Below are positions 33,159-42,841 of a stretch of DNA of 64,000 bases, piece by piece. The DNA lies in NCBI RefSeq assembly GCF_014204515.1, contig NZ_JACHLI010000023.1, forward strand, positions 1 through 64,000, given 5' to 3'. Source of the DNA: Pseudomonas nitroreducens (lineage in GTDB: Bacteria > Pseudomonadota > Gammaproteobacteria > Pseudomonadales > Pseudomonadaceae). Below the pieces are notes generated by a model. The model made no database searches. It had not been told where the DNA came from and was given only the letters and a program-made list of their open reading frames with translations. Made by a program: the position numbers and the translations under genes. Within the stretch, counting starts at the first letter, position 1. Each line of letters starts with the position of its first letter.

Positions 33159-34160
33159 ATGCAGAGTTCGGTAAATGAGTTCCTGACCCCCCGCCACATC
33201 GATGTGCAGGTGGTCAGCCAAACCCGCGCCAAGATCACTCTCGAGCCTCTCGAGCGTGGTTTCGGCCATACCCTGGGCAACGCGCTGCGTCGCATCCTGT
33301 TGTCCTCCATGCCTGGCTGTGCAGTAGTCGAGGCCGAGATCGACGGCGTACTCCACGAGTACTCCGCCATCGAAGGTGTGCAGGAAGATGTCATCGAGAT
33401 CCTGCTCAACCTGAAAGGCCTGGCCATCAAGCTGCACGGCCGTGACGAAGTGACGCTGACCCTGGCGAAAAAGGGCTCGGGTGTGGTGACCGCTGCCGAT
33501 ATTCAGCTGGATCATGATGTCGAGATCGTCAACGGTGACCATGTTATCGCCCACCTGGCCGATAACGGCGCGCTGAACATGAAGCTGAAAGTCGCTCGTG
33601 GCCGTGGCTACGAGCCGGCTGATGCCCGCTCGAGCGATGAAGACGAAAGCCGTAGCATTGGCCGTCTTCAGCTCGACGCCTCGTTCAGCCCCGTACGTCG
33701 TGTTGCCTACGTGGTCGAGAACGCCCGTGTCGAACAGCGTACCAACCTGGACAAGCTGGTCCTCGATCTGGAAACCAACGGCACCCTGGACCCTGAAGAG
33801 GCTATCCGTCGCGCCGCTACCATCCTGCAACAGCAGCTGGCAGCGTTCGTGGACCTCAAAGGCGACAGCGAGCCTGTTGTGGAAGAGCAGGAAGACGAGA
33901 TCGATCCGATCCTGCTGCGTCCGGTCGATGACCTTGAGCTGACCGTCCGTTCGGCCAACTGCCTGAAGGCAGAGAACATCTACTACATCGGTGACCTGAT
34001 TCAGCGCACCGAAGTAGAGCTGCTCAAAACGCCGAACCTGGGCAAGAAGTCCCTGACCGAAATCAAGGACGTTCTGGCCTCTCGCGGTCTGTCCCTCGGT
34101 ATGCGCCTCGACAACTGGCCGCCGGCAAGTCTCAAGAAAGACGACAAGGCTACTGCCTGA
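33159..34160 (+). CDS. rpoA: DNA-directed RNA polymerase alpha subunit
   Basis: Dimeric assembly platform of RNA polymerase. The 333-aa protein has the N-terminal assembly domain with ERGFGHTLGNALRRILLSSMPG, an acidic linker (about residues 235-250, EEQEDEIDP) and the C-terminal DNA/activator-binding domain with LRPVDDLELTVRSANCLKAENI. Position between rpsD and rplQ is universal in gammaproteobacteria. Confidence 0.98.
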   Translation: MQSSVNEFLTPRHIDVQVVSQTRAKITLEPLERGFGHTLGNALRRILLSSMPGCAVVEAEIDGVLHEYSAIEGVQEDVIEILLNLKGLAIKLHGRDEVTLTLAKKGSGVVTAADIQLDHDVEIVNGDHVIAHLADNGALNMKLKVARGRGYEPADARSSDEDESRSIGRLQLDASFSPVRRVAYVVENARVEQRTNLDKLVLDLETNGTLDPEEAIRRAATILQQQLAAFVDLKGDSEPVVEEQEDEIDPILLRPVDDLELTVRSANCLKAENIYYIGDLIQRTEVELLKTPNLGKKSLTEIKDVLASRGLSLGMRLDNWPPASLKKDDKATA

Positions 34161-34203
34161 TCGTCGTAGCTACCGAACGTAAAGTTTGGAAAGGAATTGA
34201 ACC

Positions 34204-34593
34204 ATGCGCCATCGTAAAAGTGGTCGTCACCTGAGCCGCACCAGCGCGCACCGCAAGGCTATGTTCCAGAACATGGCTGTGTCGCTCTTCGAACACGAAC
34301 TGATCAAAACCACCCTGCCCAAGGCCAAGGAACTGCGTCGCGTTGCCGAGCCGCTGATCACCCTGGCTAAAGTGGATAGCGTTGCCAACCGTCGTCTCGC
34401 TTTCGACCGTACCCGTTCGAAAGAAGCCGTAGGCAAGCTGTTCAACGAACTGGGCAAGCGCTACGCCAACCGTCCGGGCGGCTACCTGCGCATCCTGAAG
34501 TGCGGCTTCCGCGCCGGCGACAATGCCCCCATGGCATACGTCGAATTGATTGACCGCGCTGTTGGCGGCCAAGCAGTAGAAGCTGCAGAGTAA
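34204..34593 (+). CDS. rplQ: 50S ribosomal protein L17
   Basis: Tunnel-exit region protein. The 129-aa product starts MRHRKSGRHLSRTSAHRKAM and has the conserved GGYLRILKCGFRAGDNAPMAYVELID. Last gene of the alpha operon. Confidence 0.97.
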   Translation: MRHRKSGRHLSRTSAHRKAMFQNMAVSLFEHELIKTTLPKAKELRRVAEPLITLAKVDSVANRRLAFDRTRSKEAVGKLFNELGKRYANRPGGYLRILKCGFRAGDNAPMAYVELIDRAVGGQAVEAAE

Positions 34594-34610
34594 GGTTTAC
34601 GCCTTATAAG

Positions 34611-34636
34611 AAACCGGGCCCTGTGCCCGGTTTTTT
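34611..34636 (+). terminator. Alpha operon terminator
   Basis: AAACCGGGC / GCCCGGTTT with a CCTGT loop, ending in a run of six T. It marks the end of the ribosomal superoperon; the 229 bases to katA hold the catalase promoter region, in which I see no convincing OxyR or Anr site. Confidence 0.92.
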
Positions 34637-34865
34637 ATCGCCTATTGAAAAGTTTTTCTCTATCGATCAGCTCGAATCAATAAATTGGCTGATCCATGCC
34701 CTTGTCACCGATCCTTAACGACGCCGACTTCTACTGCTTGCTGAGCTGGATCAACAGCCACAACGCCGGTAGAGGCGCTTAATTGTCCGATTGGGATGTC
34801 GGGCCGCGCTCACAGCCTCCGTGATTCGCCGGCCATCGAACACCCCGCCGTTGAGGAGAGTAACG

Positions 34866-36314
34866 ATGAGCGACAAGACCCGCCTGACGACCGCTGCCGG
34901 AGCGCCGGTTGCCGATAACCAGAACGTCCAGACCGCCGGCCCGAGGGGCCCGATGCTGCTGCAGGACGTCTGGTTCCTGGAGAAGCTGGCGCACTTCGAC
35001 CGCGAAGTGATCCCCGAGCGCCGCATGCATGCCAAGGGCTCCGCTGCCTACGGCACCTTCACCGTCACCCACGACATCACCCGCTACAGCCGCGCCAAGC
35101 TGTTCTCCCAGGTCGGCAAGCAGACGCCACTGTTCCTGCGCTTCTCCACGGTTGCCGGCGAGCGTGGTGCTGCCGACGCCGAGCGCGACATCCGCGGCTT
35201 TGCCATGAAGTTCTACACCGAGGAAGGCAACTGGGACCTGGTGGGCAACAACACCCCGGTCTTCTACTTCCGCGACCCGCTGAAATTCCCCGACCTGAAC
35301 CACGTGGTGAAACGCGATCCGCGCACCAACCTGCGCAACGCCACGCTGAAGTGGGACTTCTTCTCGCACCTGCCCGAAGCCCTGCACCAGCTGACCATCG
35401 ACTTCGGCGACCGCGGCCTGCCGCGCAGCTACCGCCACGTCCACGGTTTCGGCAGCCACACCTTCAGCTTCATCAACGCCAGCAACGAACGCTTCTGGGT
35501 CAAGTTCCACTTCAAGACCCAGCAGGGCATCGAGAACCTGAGTAACGAGGAAGCCGCCAAGCTGGTCGGCGCCGACCGCGAGAGCTCGCAGCGTGACCTG
35601 TACGACGCCATCGAACGCGGCGATTTCCCGCGCTGGAAAATGTACGTGCAGGTGATGCCGGAGAAGGAAGCAGCCACCTACCGCTTCAACCCGTTCGACC
35701 TGACCAAGGTCTGGCCGCACGGCGACTACCCGTTGATCGAGGTCGGCTACTTCGAGCTGAACCGCAACCCGGCGAACTACTTCGCCGAGGTCGAGCAGTC
35801 GGCCTTCAGCCCGGCGAACATCGTCCCCGGCATCGGCTTCTCGCCGGACAAGATGCTCCAGGGCCGCCTGTTCTCCTACGGCGATGCGCACCGCTACCGC
35901 CTGGGCGTGAATCACCACCAGATCCCGGTGAACGCCGCGCGCAACAACCCGCGCATCTACCACCGCGATGGCGCCATGCGGGTAGACGGCAACAACGGCG
36001 ACATGACCGTGACCTACGAGCCGAACAGCTTCAGCCAGTGGCAGGAGCAGCCGGATTACTCCGAGCCGCCGCTGACCCTGGAGGGCAGCGCCGATCACTG
36101 GAACCATCGCGTGGATGACGACTACTTCAGCCAGCCGGCCGCGCTGTTCCGCCTGTTCGACGAAGCCCAGCGCCAACGCCTGTACGAGAACATCGCCGGC
36201 GACATGGCGGGGGTGCCGGAAAGCATCCAGCGCCGCCAGCTCGGGCTGTTCTTCAAGATCGACCCGGCCTACGGCGAAGGCGTCGCCAAGGCCCTCGGCC
36301 TGAAGCTGGACTAA
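34866..36314 (+). CDS. katA: Monofunctional haem catalase (KatA type)
   Basis: Decomposes hydrogen peroxide to water and oxygen. The 482-aa small-subunit catalase has the distal His55 in RRMHAKGSAAYG, Asn128 in DLVGNNTPVF and the proximal haem ligand Tyr338 in RLFSYGDAHRYRLG. ATG 34,866 follows TTGAGGAGAG and gives the same length as P. aeruginosa KatA; an in-frame start at 34,791 lacks that support. It is followed by ftnA, as in P. aeruginosa, where stored iron supplies the catalase haem. No signal peptide, so cytoplasmic. Confidence 0.96.
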   Translation: MSDKTRLTTAAGAPVADNQNVQTAGPRGPMLLQDVWFLEKLAHFDREVIPERRMHAKGSAAYGTFTVTHDITRYSRAKLFSQVGKQTPLFLRFSTVAGERGAADAERDIRGFAMKFYTEEGNWDLVGNNTPVFYFRDPLKFPDLNHVVKRDPRTNLRNATLKWDFFSHLPEALHQLTIDFGDRGLPRSYRHVHGFGSHTFSFINASNERFWVKFHFKTQQGIENLSNEEAAKLVGADRESSQRDLYDAIERGDFPRWKMYVQVMPEKEAATYRFNPFDLTKVWPHGDYPLIEVGYFELNRNPANYFAEVEQSAFSPANIVPGIGFSPDKMLQGRLFSYGDAHRYRLGVNHHQIPVNAARNNPRIYHRDGAMRVDGNNGDMTVTYEPNSFSQWQEQPDYSEPPLTLEGSADHWNHRVDDDYFSQPAALFRLFDEAQRQRLYENIAGDMAGVPESIQRRQLGLFFKIDPAYGEGVAKALGLKLD

Positions 36315-36335
36315 GCTGAAGCCGGTTAACCCAGT

Positions 36336-36362
36336 CGCCCTCTTCGGAGGGCGGTTGCGTTT
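36336..36362 (+). terminator. katA terminator
   Basis: CGCCCTC, a TTCG tetraloop, then GAGGGCG, followed by GTTGCGTTT. The T-run is broken, so it may be leaky. A TTGACC at 36,379 could be part of a separate ftnA promoter. Confidence 0.65.
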
Positions 36363-36449
36363 CCAGGCCAATGAAGGCTTGACCCCGGTCATGGCCAGTC
36401 GCGACCATAGCGCCGTTTAATTCGCTGTCACGTCCCAGGGAGAAGGCTG

Positions 36450-36914
36450 ATGCAAGGCCACGCCGAGGTTATCGATTATCTCAACACGCTGCTGACCGGT
36501 GAGCTGGCCGCTCGCGACCAGTACTTCATCCACTCGCGCATGTACGAGGACTGGGGCTTCACCAAGCTCTACGAGCGCCTCAACCACGAGATGGAAGAGG
36601 AAACCCAGCACGCCGACGCCCTGCTGCGCCGCATCCTGCTGCTCGAAGGCACGCCGCGCATGCGCCCGGACGATATCCACCCGGGCAAGACCGTGCCGGA
36701 GATGCTGGAAGCCGACCTGAAGCTGGAGCGCCACGTACGCGCCGCCCTGGCCAAGGGCATTGCCCTGTGCGAGAAGCACAAGGACTTCGTCACCCGTGAC
36801 ATCCTCCGTGTGCAGCTGACCGACACCGAGGAAGACCACGCCTACTGGCTCGAACAGCAGCTCGGTCTGATCGCCAAGATGGGACTGGAGAACTACCTGC
36901 AGTCGCAGCTCTGA
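36450..36914 (+). CDS. ftnA: Bacterial ferritin (annotated bacterioferritin A)
   Basis: Iron-storage cage protein. The 154-aa four-helix bundle keeps the ferroxidase ligands Glu18, Glu51 and His54 (EEETQHAD) and the later Glu and His (DTEEDHAYW). At residue 52, where bacterioferritins have the haem-binding Met, it has Thr. It is therefore a haem-free ferritin of the P. aeruginosa FtnA kind despite bacterioferritin-like sequence (older symbol bfrA). It lies directly after katA, consistent with roles in iron and peroxide handling. A terminator follows. Confidence 0.92.
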   Translation: MQGHAEVIDYLNTLLTGELAARDQYFIHSRMYEDWGFTKLYERLNHEMEEETQHADALLRRILLLEGTPRMRPDDIHPGKTVPEMLEADLKLERHVRAALAKGIALCEKHKDFVTRDILRVQLTDTEEDHAYWLEQQLGLIAKMGLENYLQSQL

Positions 36915-36933
36915 TCGGCCAGATCGCTCGCCC

Positions 36934-36959
36934 AAAAGCCCCCGACTCCGGGGGCTTTT
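36934..36959 (+). terminator. ftnA terminator
   Basis: AAAAGCCCCC / GGGGGCTTTT with a GACTCC loop. The A/T-flanked stem could also stop transcription from the opposite side. Confidence 0.9.
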
Positions 36960-36966
36960 GCTTGTC

Positions 36967-37044
36967 GTAGGAGCGAGCTTGCTCGCGAACAGAGCCACCC
37001 GGTAACTCCAGCGTTGAGCGGTTCGCGAGCAAGCTCGCTCCTAC
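36967..37044 (+). repeat. REP-A inverted pair
   Basis: Two exact 24-base inverted arms, GTAGGAGCGAGCTTGCTCGC plus GAAC at the left and its complement at the right, with a 30-base spacer. Each arm is itself a small dyad (GCGAGC/GCTCGC). Same family at 42,476, 42,731, 55,432 and 59,699. Here it sits between convergent ftnA and uvrA. Confidence 0.9.
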
Positions 37045-37054
37045 TAAAGCTACA

Positions 37055-37093
37055 AAAAAGCCCCTGTGCCGATTGGCAGCAGGGGCTTTCTCC
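37055..37093 (-). terminator. uvrA terminator
   Basis: On the minus strand AAAGCCCCTG and CAGGGGCTTTTTT pair around a 13-base loop. It lies 14 bases after the uvrA stop. Confidence 0.85.
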
Positions 37094-37106
37094 ATGCCGG
37101 CGCGGA

Positions 37107-39941
<2,835 letters not shown>

Positions 39942-39972
39942 TGCGGCCTCGCATGGCGGGCGAAAACTATCG

Positions 39973-40002
39973 ATTATACGGGGCGTTTCCGGCACGCGGC
40001 AA
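39973..40002 (-). promoter_or_regulatory. uvrA promoter
   Basis: Minus strand: TTGCCG (40,002-39,997), an 18-bp spacer and a perfect TATAAT (39,978-39,973). A start near 39,966 gives a leader of about 25 nt to GTG 39,941. Confidence 0.65.
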
Positions 40003-40153
40003 AGTAGCGCGTGTGTGCCCTTGGACCCTGGGGCTGTTAGAATGCGCGGCTATTTTTCGGCGTGGGCGACGGCCGGCCTCAAGGGGCCCGGATGGCGCGC
40101 CGCCACGGGGCAATTCAGCGCATCCCGGTATTTCGTCTTTTCATGAGGGGCTT

Positions 40154-41542
40154 ATGCACGATTCCCACACTGAGCGCATGAGTGGCACCGAGACCCGAGC
40201 GGCCGCCGGCCTGTCGCTGGTCTTCGCGTTCCGCATGCTCGGCATGTTCATGGTCCTGCCGGTGCTCGCCACCTATGGCCAGGACCTGGCCGGCGCCACC
40301 CCGGCGCTGATCGGCCTGGCCATCGGCGCCTACGGCCTGACCCAGGCGATCCTGCAGATTCCGCTGGGCACCCTGTCCGACCGCATCGGCCGTCGGCCGA
40401 TCATCGTCGTCGGCCTGCTGGTGTTCGCCGCCGGCGCCGCGCTGGCGGCCAACGCCGATTCCATCTGGGGCGTCATCGCCGGCCGCGTCCTGCAGGGCGC
40501 CGGGGCGATCTCCGCGGCGGTGATGGCGATGCTCTCCGACCTCACCCGCGAGCAGCACCGCACCAAGGCCATGGCGATGATCGGCATGAGCATCGGCGTG
40601 TCCTTCGCCGTGGCGATGGTCGCAGGCCCCGTACTGACCCACTGGTTCGGCCTGCACGGGCTGTTCTGGTTCACCGCCGGTATGGCCCTGGTGGGCATGC
40701 TGATCATCCTGTTCTTCGTGCCGACGCCCGACCACCGCATGCAGCACCGCGAATCCAGCGTGGCCAAGCAGTCGCTGATCCCGACCCTGAAGAACGGCGA
40801 CCTGCTGCGTCTGGACGCCGGCATCCTGGTGCTGCACGCCATCCTCATGGCCAGCTTCGTCGCCCTGCCGCTGGCGCTGGTGGAGCGCGCCGGGCTGCCC
40901 AAGGAAGAACACTGGTGGGTCTACCTGACCGCGCTGCTGGTGGGCTTCTTCGGCATGGTGCCGTTCATCATCTACGCCGAGAAGAAACGCCAGATGAAGC
41001 GCGTGCTGACCGGCGCCGTGGCGACGCTGATGCTCTGCGAGCTGTTCTTCTGGGAGTTCGGCAACAGCCTCAAGGAACTGGTGTTCGGCATCATCGTCTA
41101 CTTCACCGCGTTCAACCTGCTGGAGGCCTCGCTGCCCTCGCTGGTGAGCAAGGTGTCGCCGGCCGGAGGCAAGGGCACGGCGATGGGCGTGTACTCCACC
41201 AGCCAGTTCCTCGGCGCCGCCGTCGGCGGCATCCTCGGTGGCTGGATGTTCCAGCACGGCGGGCTCGACGGGGTGTTCATCGGCTGCGCGGTGCTGGCTG
41301 CCCTCTGGTTGGCGATTGCTGTTACCATGCGTGAACCGCCTTATGTAACGAGTATTCGCCTGCCTCTGTCCGCCGAGGCCCTGCGCGATGCTTCGTTGGT
41401 TGAGCGTTTCAAGGCATTGCCCGGTGTGAGCGATGTGATGGTGGTCGCTGAAGAAGCGGCCGCTTATGTCAAAGTGGATTCCCAACAAGTTGATCGCACG
41501 TCCCTCGAGCGCCTCGCCGGCGCCGAGCAGGCGACGTGCTGA
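40154..41542 (+). CDS. MFS transporter, YajR-like
   Basis: A 462-aa inner-membrane protein with about 12 transmembrane helices and the major-facilitator motif A GTLSDRIGRRP after helix 2. The last 65 or so residues form a cytoplasmic ferredoxin-like domain (about 395-460, with LPGVSDVMVVAEEAAAYVKVD), the YAM domain arrangement known from E. coli YajR. Substrate unknown; drug or metabolite:proton export is likely. ATG 40,154 behind GAGGGG is preferred over longer in-frame starts. It lies divergent from uvrA and 18 bp before ssb, probably co-transcribed with it. Confidence 0.88.
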   Translation: MHDSHTERMSGTETRAAAGLSLVFAFRMLGMFMVLPVLATYGQDLAGATPALIGLAIGAYGLTQAILQIPLGTLSDRIGRRPIIVVGLLVFAAGAALAANADSIWGVIAGRVLQGAGAISAAVMAMLSDLTREQHRTKAMAMIGMSIGVSFAVAMVAGPVLTHWFGLHGLFWFTAGMALVGMLIILFFVPTPDHRMQHRESSVAKQSLIPTLKNGDLLRLDAGILVLHAILMASFVALPLALVERAGLPKEEHWWVYLTALLVGFFGMVPFIIYAEKKRQMKRVLTGAVATLMLCELFFWEFGNSLKELVFGIIVYFTAFNLLEASLPSLVSKVSPAGGKGTAMGVYSTSQFLGAAVGGILGGWMFQHGGLDGVFIGCAVLAALWLAIAVTMREPPYVTSIRLPLSAEALRDASLVERFKALPGVSDVMVVAEEAAAYVKVDSQQVDRTSLERLAGAEQATC

Positions 41543-41560
41543 AGCCTTTAGGAGAGCGTC

Positions 41561-42058
41561 ATGGCCCGTGGGGTTAACAAAGTCATTCTGGTCGGTAACG
41601 TCGGTGGCGATCCGGAAACCCGCTACATGCCCAACGGCAACGCGGTGACCAACGTCACCCTGGCCACCAGCGAGAGCTGGAAGGACAAGCAGACCGGCCA
41701 GCAGCAGGAGCGTACCGAGTGGCACCGCGTGGTGTTCTTCGGTCGCCTGGCGGAAATCGTCGCCGAGTACGTGCGCAAGGGTTCGCAGATCTACGTCGAA
41801 GGCAGCCTGCGCACCCGCAAGTGGCAGGGTCAGGACGGCCAGGACAAGTACACCACCGAGATCGTGGTCGACATCAACGGCAACATGCAGCTGCTGGGCG
41901 GCCGTCCGGGCGCCGGTGGTGACGATGCTCCGCGTGCTCCCCGCGAGCCGCAACAGCGTCCGCAGCAGGCCCAGCGTCCTGCGCCGCAGCAGCAGTCCCA
42001 GCCCGCGCCGCAACCGGCTCCGGACTACGACAGCTTCGACGACGACATTCCGTTCTAA
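41561..42058 (+). CDS. ssb: Single-stranded DNA-binding protein
   Basis: Coats single-stranded DNA in replication, repair and recombination. The 165-aa protein has an OB-fold (residues 1-110, with RGVNKVILVGNVGGDPETRYM), a Gln/Pro-rich flexible linker and the acidic tail DSFDDDIPF that recruits partner proteins. AGGAG lies before ATG 41,561. It lies close to uvrA, the repair pairing seen across gammaproteobacteria. Confidence 0.97.
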   Translation: MARGVNKVILVGNVGGDPETRYMPNGNAVTNVTLATSESWKDKQTGQQQERTEWHRVVFFGRLAEIVAEYVRKGSQIYVEGSLRTRKWQGQDGQDKYTTEIVVDINGNMQLLGGRPGAGGDDAPRAPREPQQRPQQAQRPAPQQQSQPAPQPAPDYDSFDDDIPF

Positions 42059-42079
42059 GACGGACTGGTCTTCCCCAAG

Positions 42080-42104
42080 AGCGCAGCCTTCGAGCTGCGC
42101 TTTT
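42080..42104 (+). terminator. ssb terminator
   Basis: AGCGCAGC and GCTGCGCT pair around CTTCGA, followed by TTTGCGTTT. Confidence 0.85.
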
Positions 42105-42162
42105 GCGTTTCTGGGACGCTCGTTTTGGCGAATGTTGGTAAAAGTCTTTCTCGAAAGCGCCT

Positions 42163-42186
42163 ATTTAATTAGCTAGCTAATTAAAT
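42163..42186. promoter_or_regulatory. 24-bp perfect palindrome, operator-like
   Basis: ATTTAATTAGCT followed immediately by its exact complement AGCTAATTAAAT. It is A/T-rich in a GC-rich region, lacks a loop or T-run, and its core TTAGCTAGCTAA differs from the SlyA/MarR consensus TTAGCAAGCTAA at one position. It lies 48 bp before the small gene at 42,234. Likely a repressor or activator site; the regulator is not encoded nearby. Confidence 0.65.
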
Positions 42187-42233
42187 GATTCTGGAATTGC
42201 CTTGATGTACGGCAAAACCGGAGAAGAAAAGAC

Positions 42234-42422
42234 ATGAGTATTACAGTGACCGAGCGTGACGACGACCATAAATCCCGCGAGTTCCGCGCCATCGGTGGGC
42301 GTTGCTGGGATGTGCACCAGGAAGGCCAGCTGGTCGGCATCTTCCACACCGAGGGCGAGGCGCAGGCCTACCGCGTTTCCCTGGAGCTGGAGGCGCGCTA
42401 CCGCCACGCTGCCGAGTTCTGA
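42234..42422 (+). CDS. Small hypothetical protein (62 aa)
   Basis: I do not recognise this family. The 62-residue product (MSITVTERDDDHKSREFRAI…) is acidic to neutral, has no membrane segment, one Cys (GGRCWDVHQEG) and a helical C-terminus (EGEAQAYRVSLELEARYRHAAEF). The start has a GGAGAAGAAAAG-type ribosome site, a strong terminator follows, and the 24-bp palindrome lies upstream, so it looks like an independently regulated monocistronic gene. Its last seven codons are duplicated at 42,670. Confidence 0.75.
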   Translation: MSITVTERDDDHKSREFRAIGGRCWDVHQEGQLVGIFHTEGEAQAYRVSLELEARYRHAAEF

Positions 42423-42434
42423 TACTCCGCAAAC

Positions 42435-42468
42435 AGCCCCGTGGCGCTAGTCGCGCCACGGGGCTTTT
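42435..42468 (+). terminator. Terminator of the 62-aa gene
   Basis: AGCCCCGTGGCGC and GCGCCACGGGGCT form a 13-bp stem with a TAGTC loop, followed by TTTGCTTT. Only the right arm survives in the duplicate at about 42,705-42,726. Confidence 0.88.
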
Positions 42469-42475
42469 GCTTTCT

Positions 42476-42542
42476 GCAGGAGCGAGCCTGCTCGCGAACC
42501 AGCCCCGCAGCGAGGGCATTTCGCGAGCAAGCTCGCTCCTAC
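42476..42542. repeat. REP-A inverted pair
   Basis: GCAGGAGCGAGCCTGCTCGC arm at left and the inverted GCGAGCAAGCTCGCTCCTAC arm at right, spacer of about 19 bases. Part of duplication copy A. Confidence 0.88.
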
Positions 42543-42588
42543 ATTGAATGATGTCGCCCGGCGAACCGGGCGGGCGGCGATCAGAGCT

Positions 42589-42664
42589 GTAGGGCGAATA
42601 ACCTGGAACAGGTTATCCGCCGGCCCTTCTGTGGCGGATAACGCTGGCGCGTTATGCGCCCTAC
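42589..42664. repeat. REP-C inverted pair
   Basis: GTAGGGCGAATAACC…GGTTATCCGCC followed by GGCGGATAACGC…GCGTTATGCGCCCTAC. It lies at the junction between duplication copies A and B. The same family occurs at 55,296 with the two halves in the opposite order. Confidence 0.85.
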
Positions 42665-42669
42665 GTTAC

Positions 42670-42841
42670 TACCGTCACGCTGCCGAGTTCTAATGCGCAC
42701 GACAGTCGCGCCACGGGGCTTTTGCTTTCTGCAGGAGTGAGCCTGCTCGCGAACCAGCCCCGCAGCGAGAGCATTTCGCGAGCAAGCTCGCTCCTACATT
42801 GAATGATGCCGCCCGGCGAACCGGGCGGCGGGCGATCAGAA
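42670..42841. repeat. Direct duplication, copy B
   Basis: Begins with ACCGTCACGCTGCCGAGTTC and a TAA stop, a copy of the last codons (YRHAAEF) of the 62-aa gene without the rest of it, then half a terminator, a REP-A pair, and the real 3' end of the TonB receptor gene. Confidence 0.85.
42731..42797. repeat. REP-A inverted pair (duplicate)
   Basis: Same as the pair at 42,476 with two base changes (GGAGTGAGC, CGAGAGC). Part of duplication copy B, directly downstream of the minus-strand receptor gene. Confidence 0.88.

Larger units (their letters stand above)
42399..42586. repeat. Direct duplication, copy A
   Basis: Covers the last codons of the 62-aa gene, its terminator, a REP-A pair and a relic of the receptor gene's 3' end (GATCAGA then GCTG). 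Copy B (42,670-42,841) repeats this in the same order and orientation with few mismatches. Copy B lacks about 16 bases between the stop codon and the terminator's right arm. Confidence 0.85.

Noticed and set aside
34637..34865. OxyR or Anr sites before katA
   Set aside because: Partial matches (ATCGAT…ATCAAT) were seen near 34,660-34,690, but spacing and symmetry do not fit either consensus well enough.
39942..39995. A longer uvrA start at ATG 39,995
   Set aside because: The best -10 box (39,973-39,978) lies inside that extension, and the GTG at 39,941 starts the conserved sequence.
39942..40153. A LexA/SOS box between uvrA and the MFS gene
   Set aside because: No CTG-N10-CAG site with an A/T centre was found; SOS control of uvrA cannot be claimed from this sequence.
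42163..42186. The 24-bp palindrome as a terminator
   Set aside because: No loop, almost no G/C pairs outside the centre, no T-run, and a proper ssb terminator already lies at 42,080.
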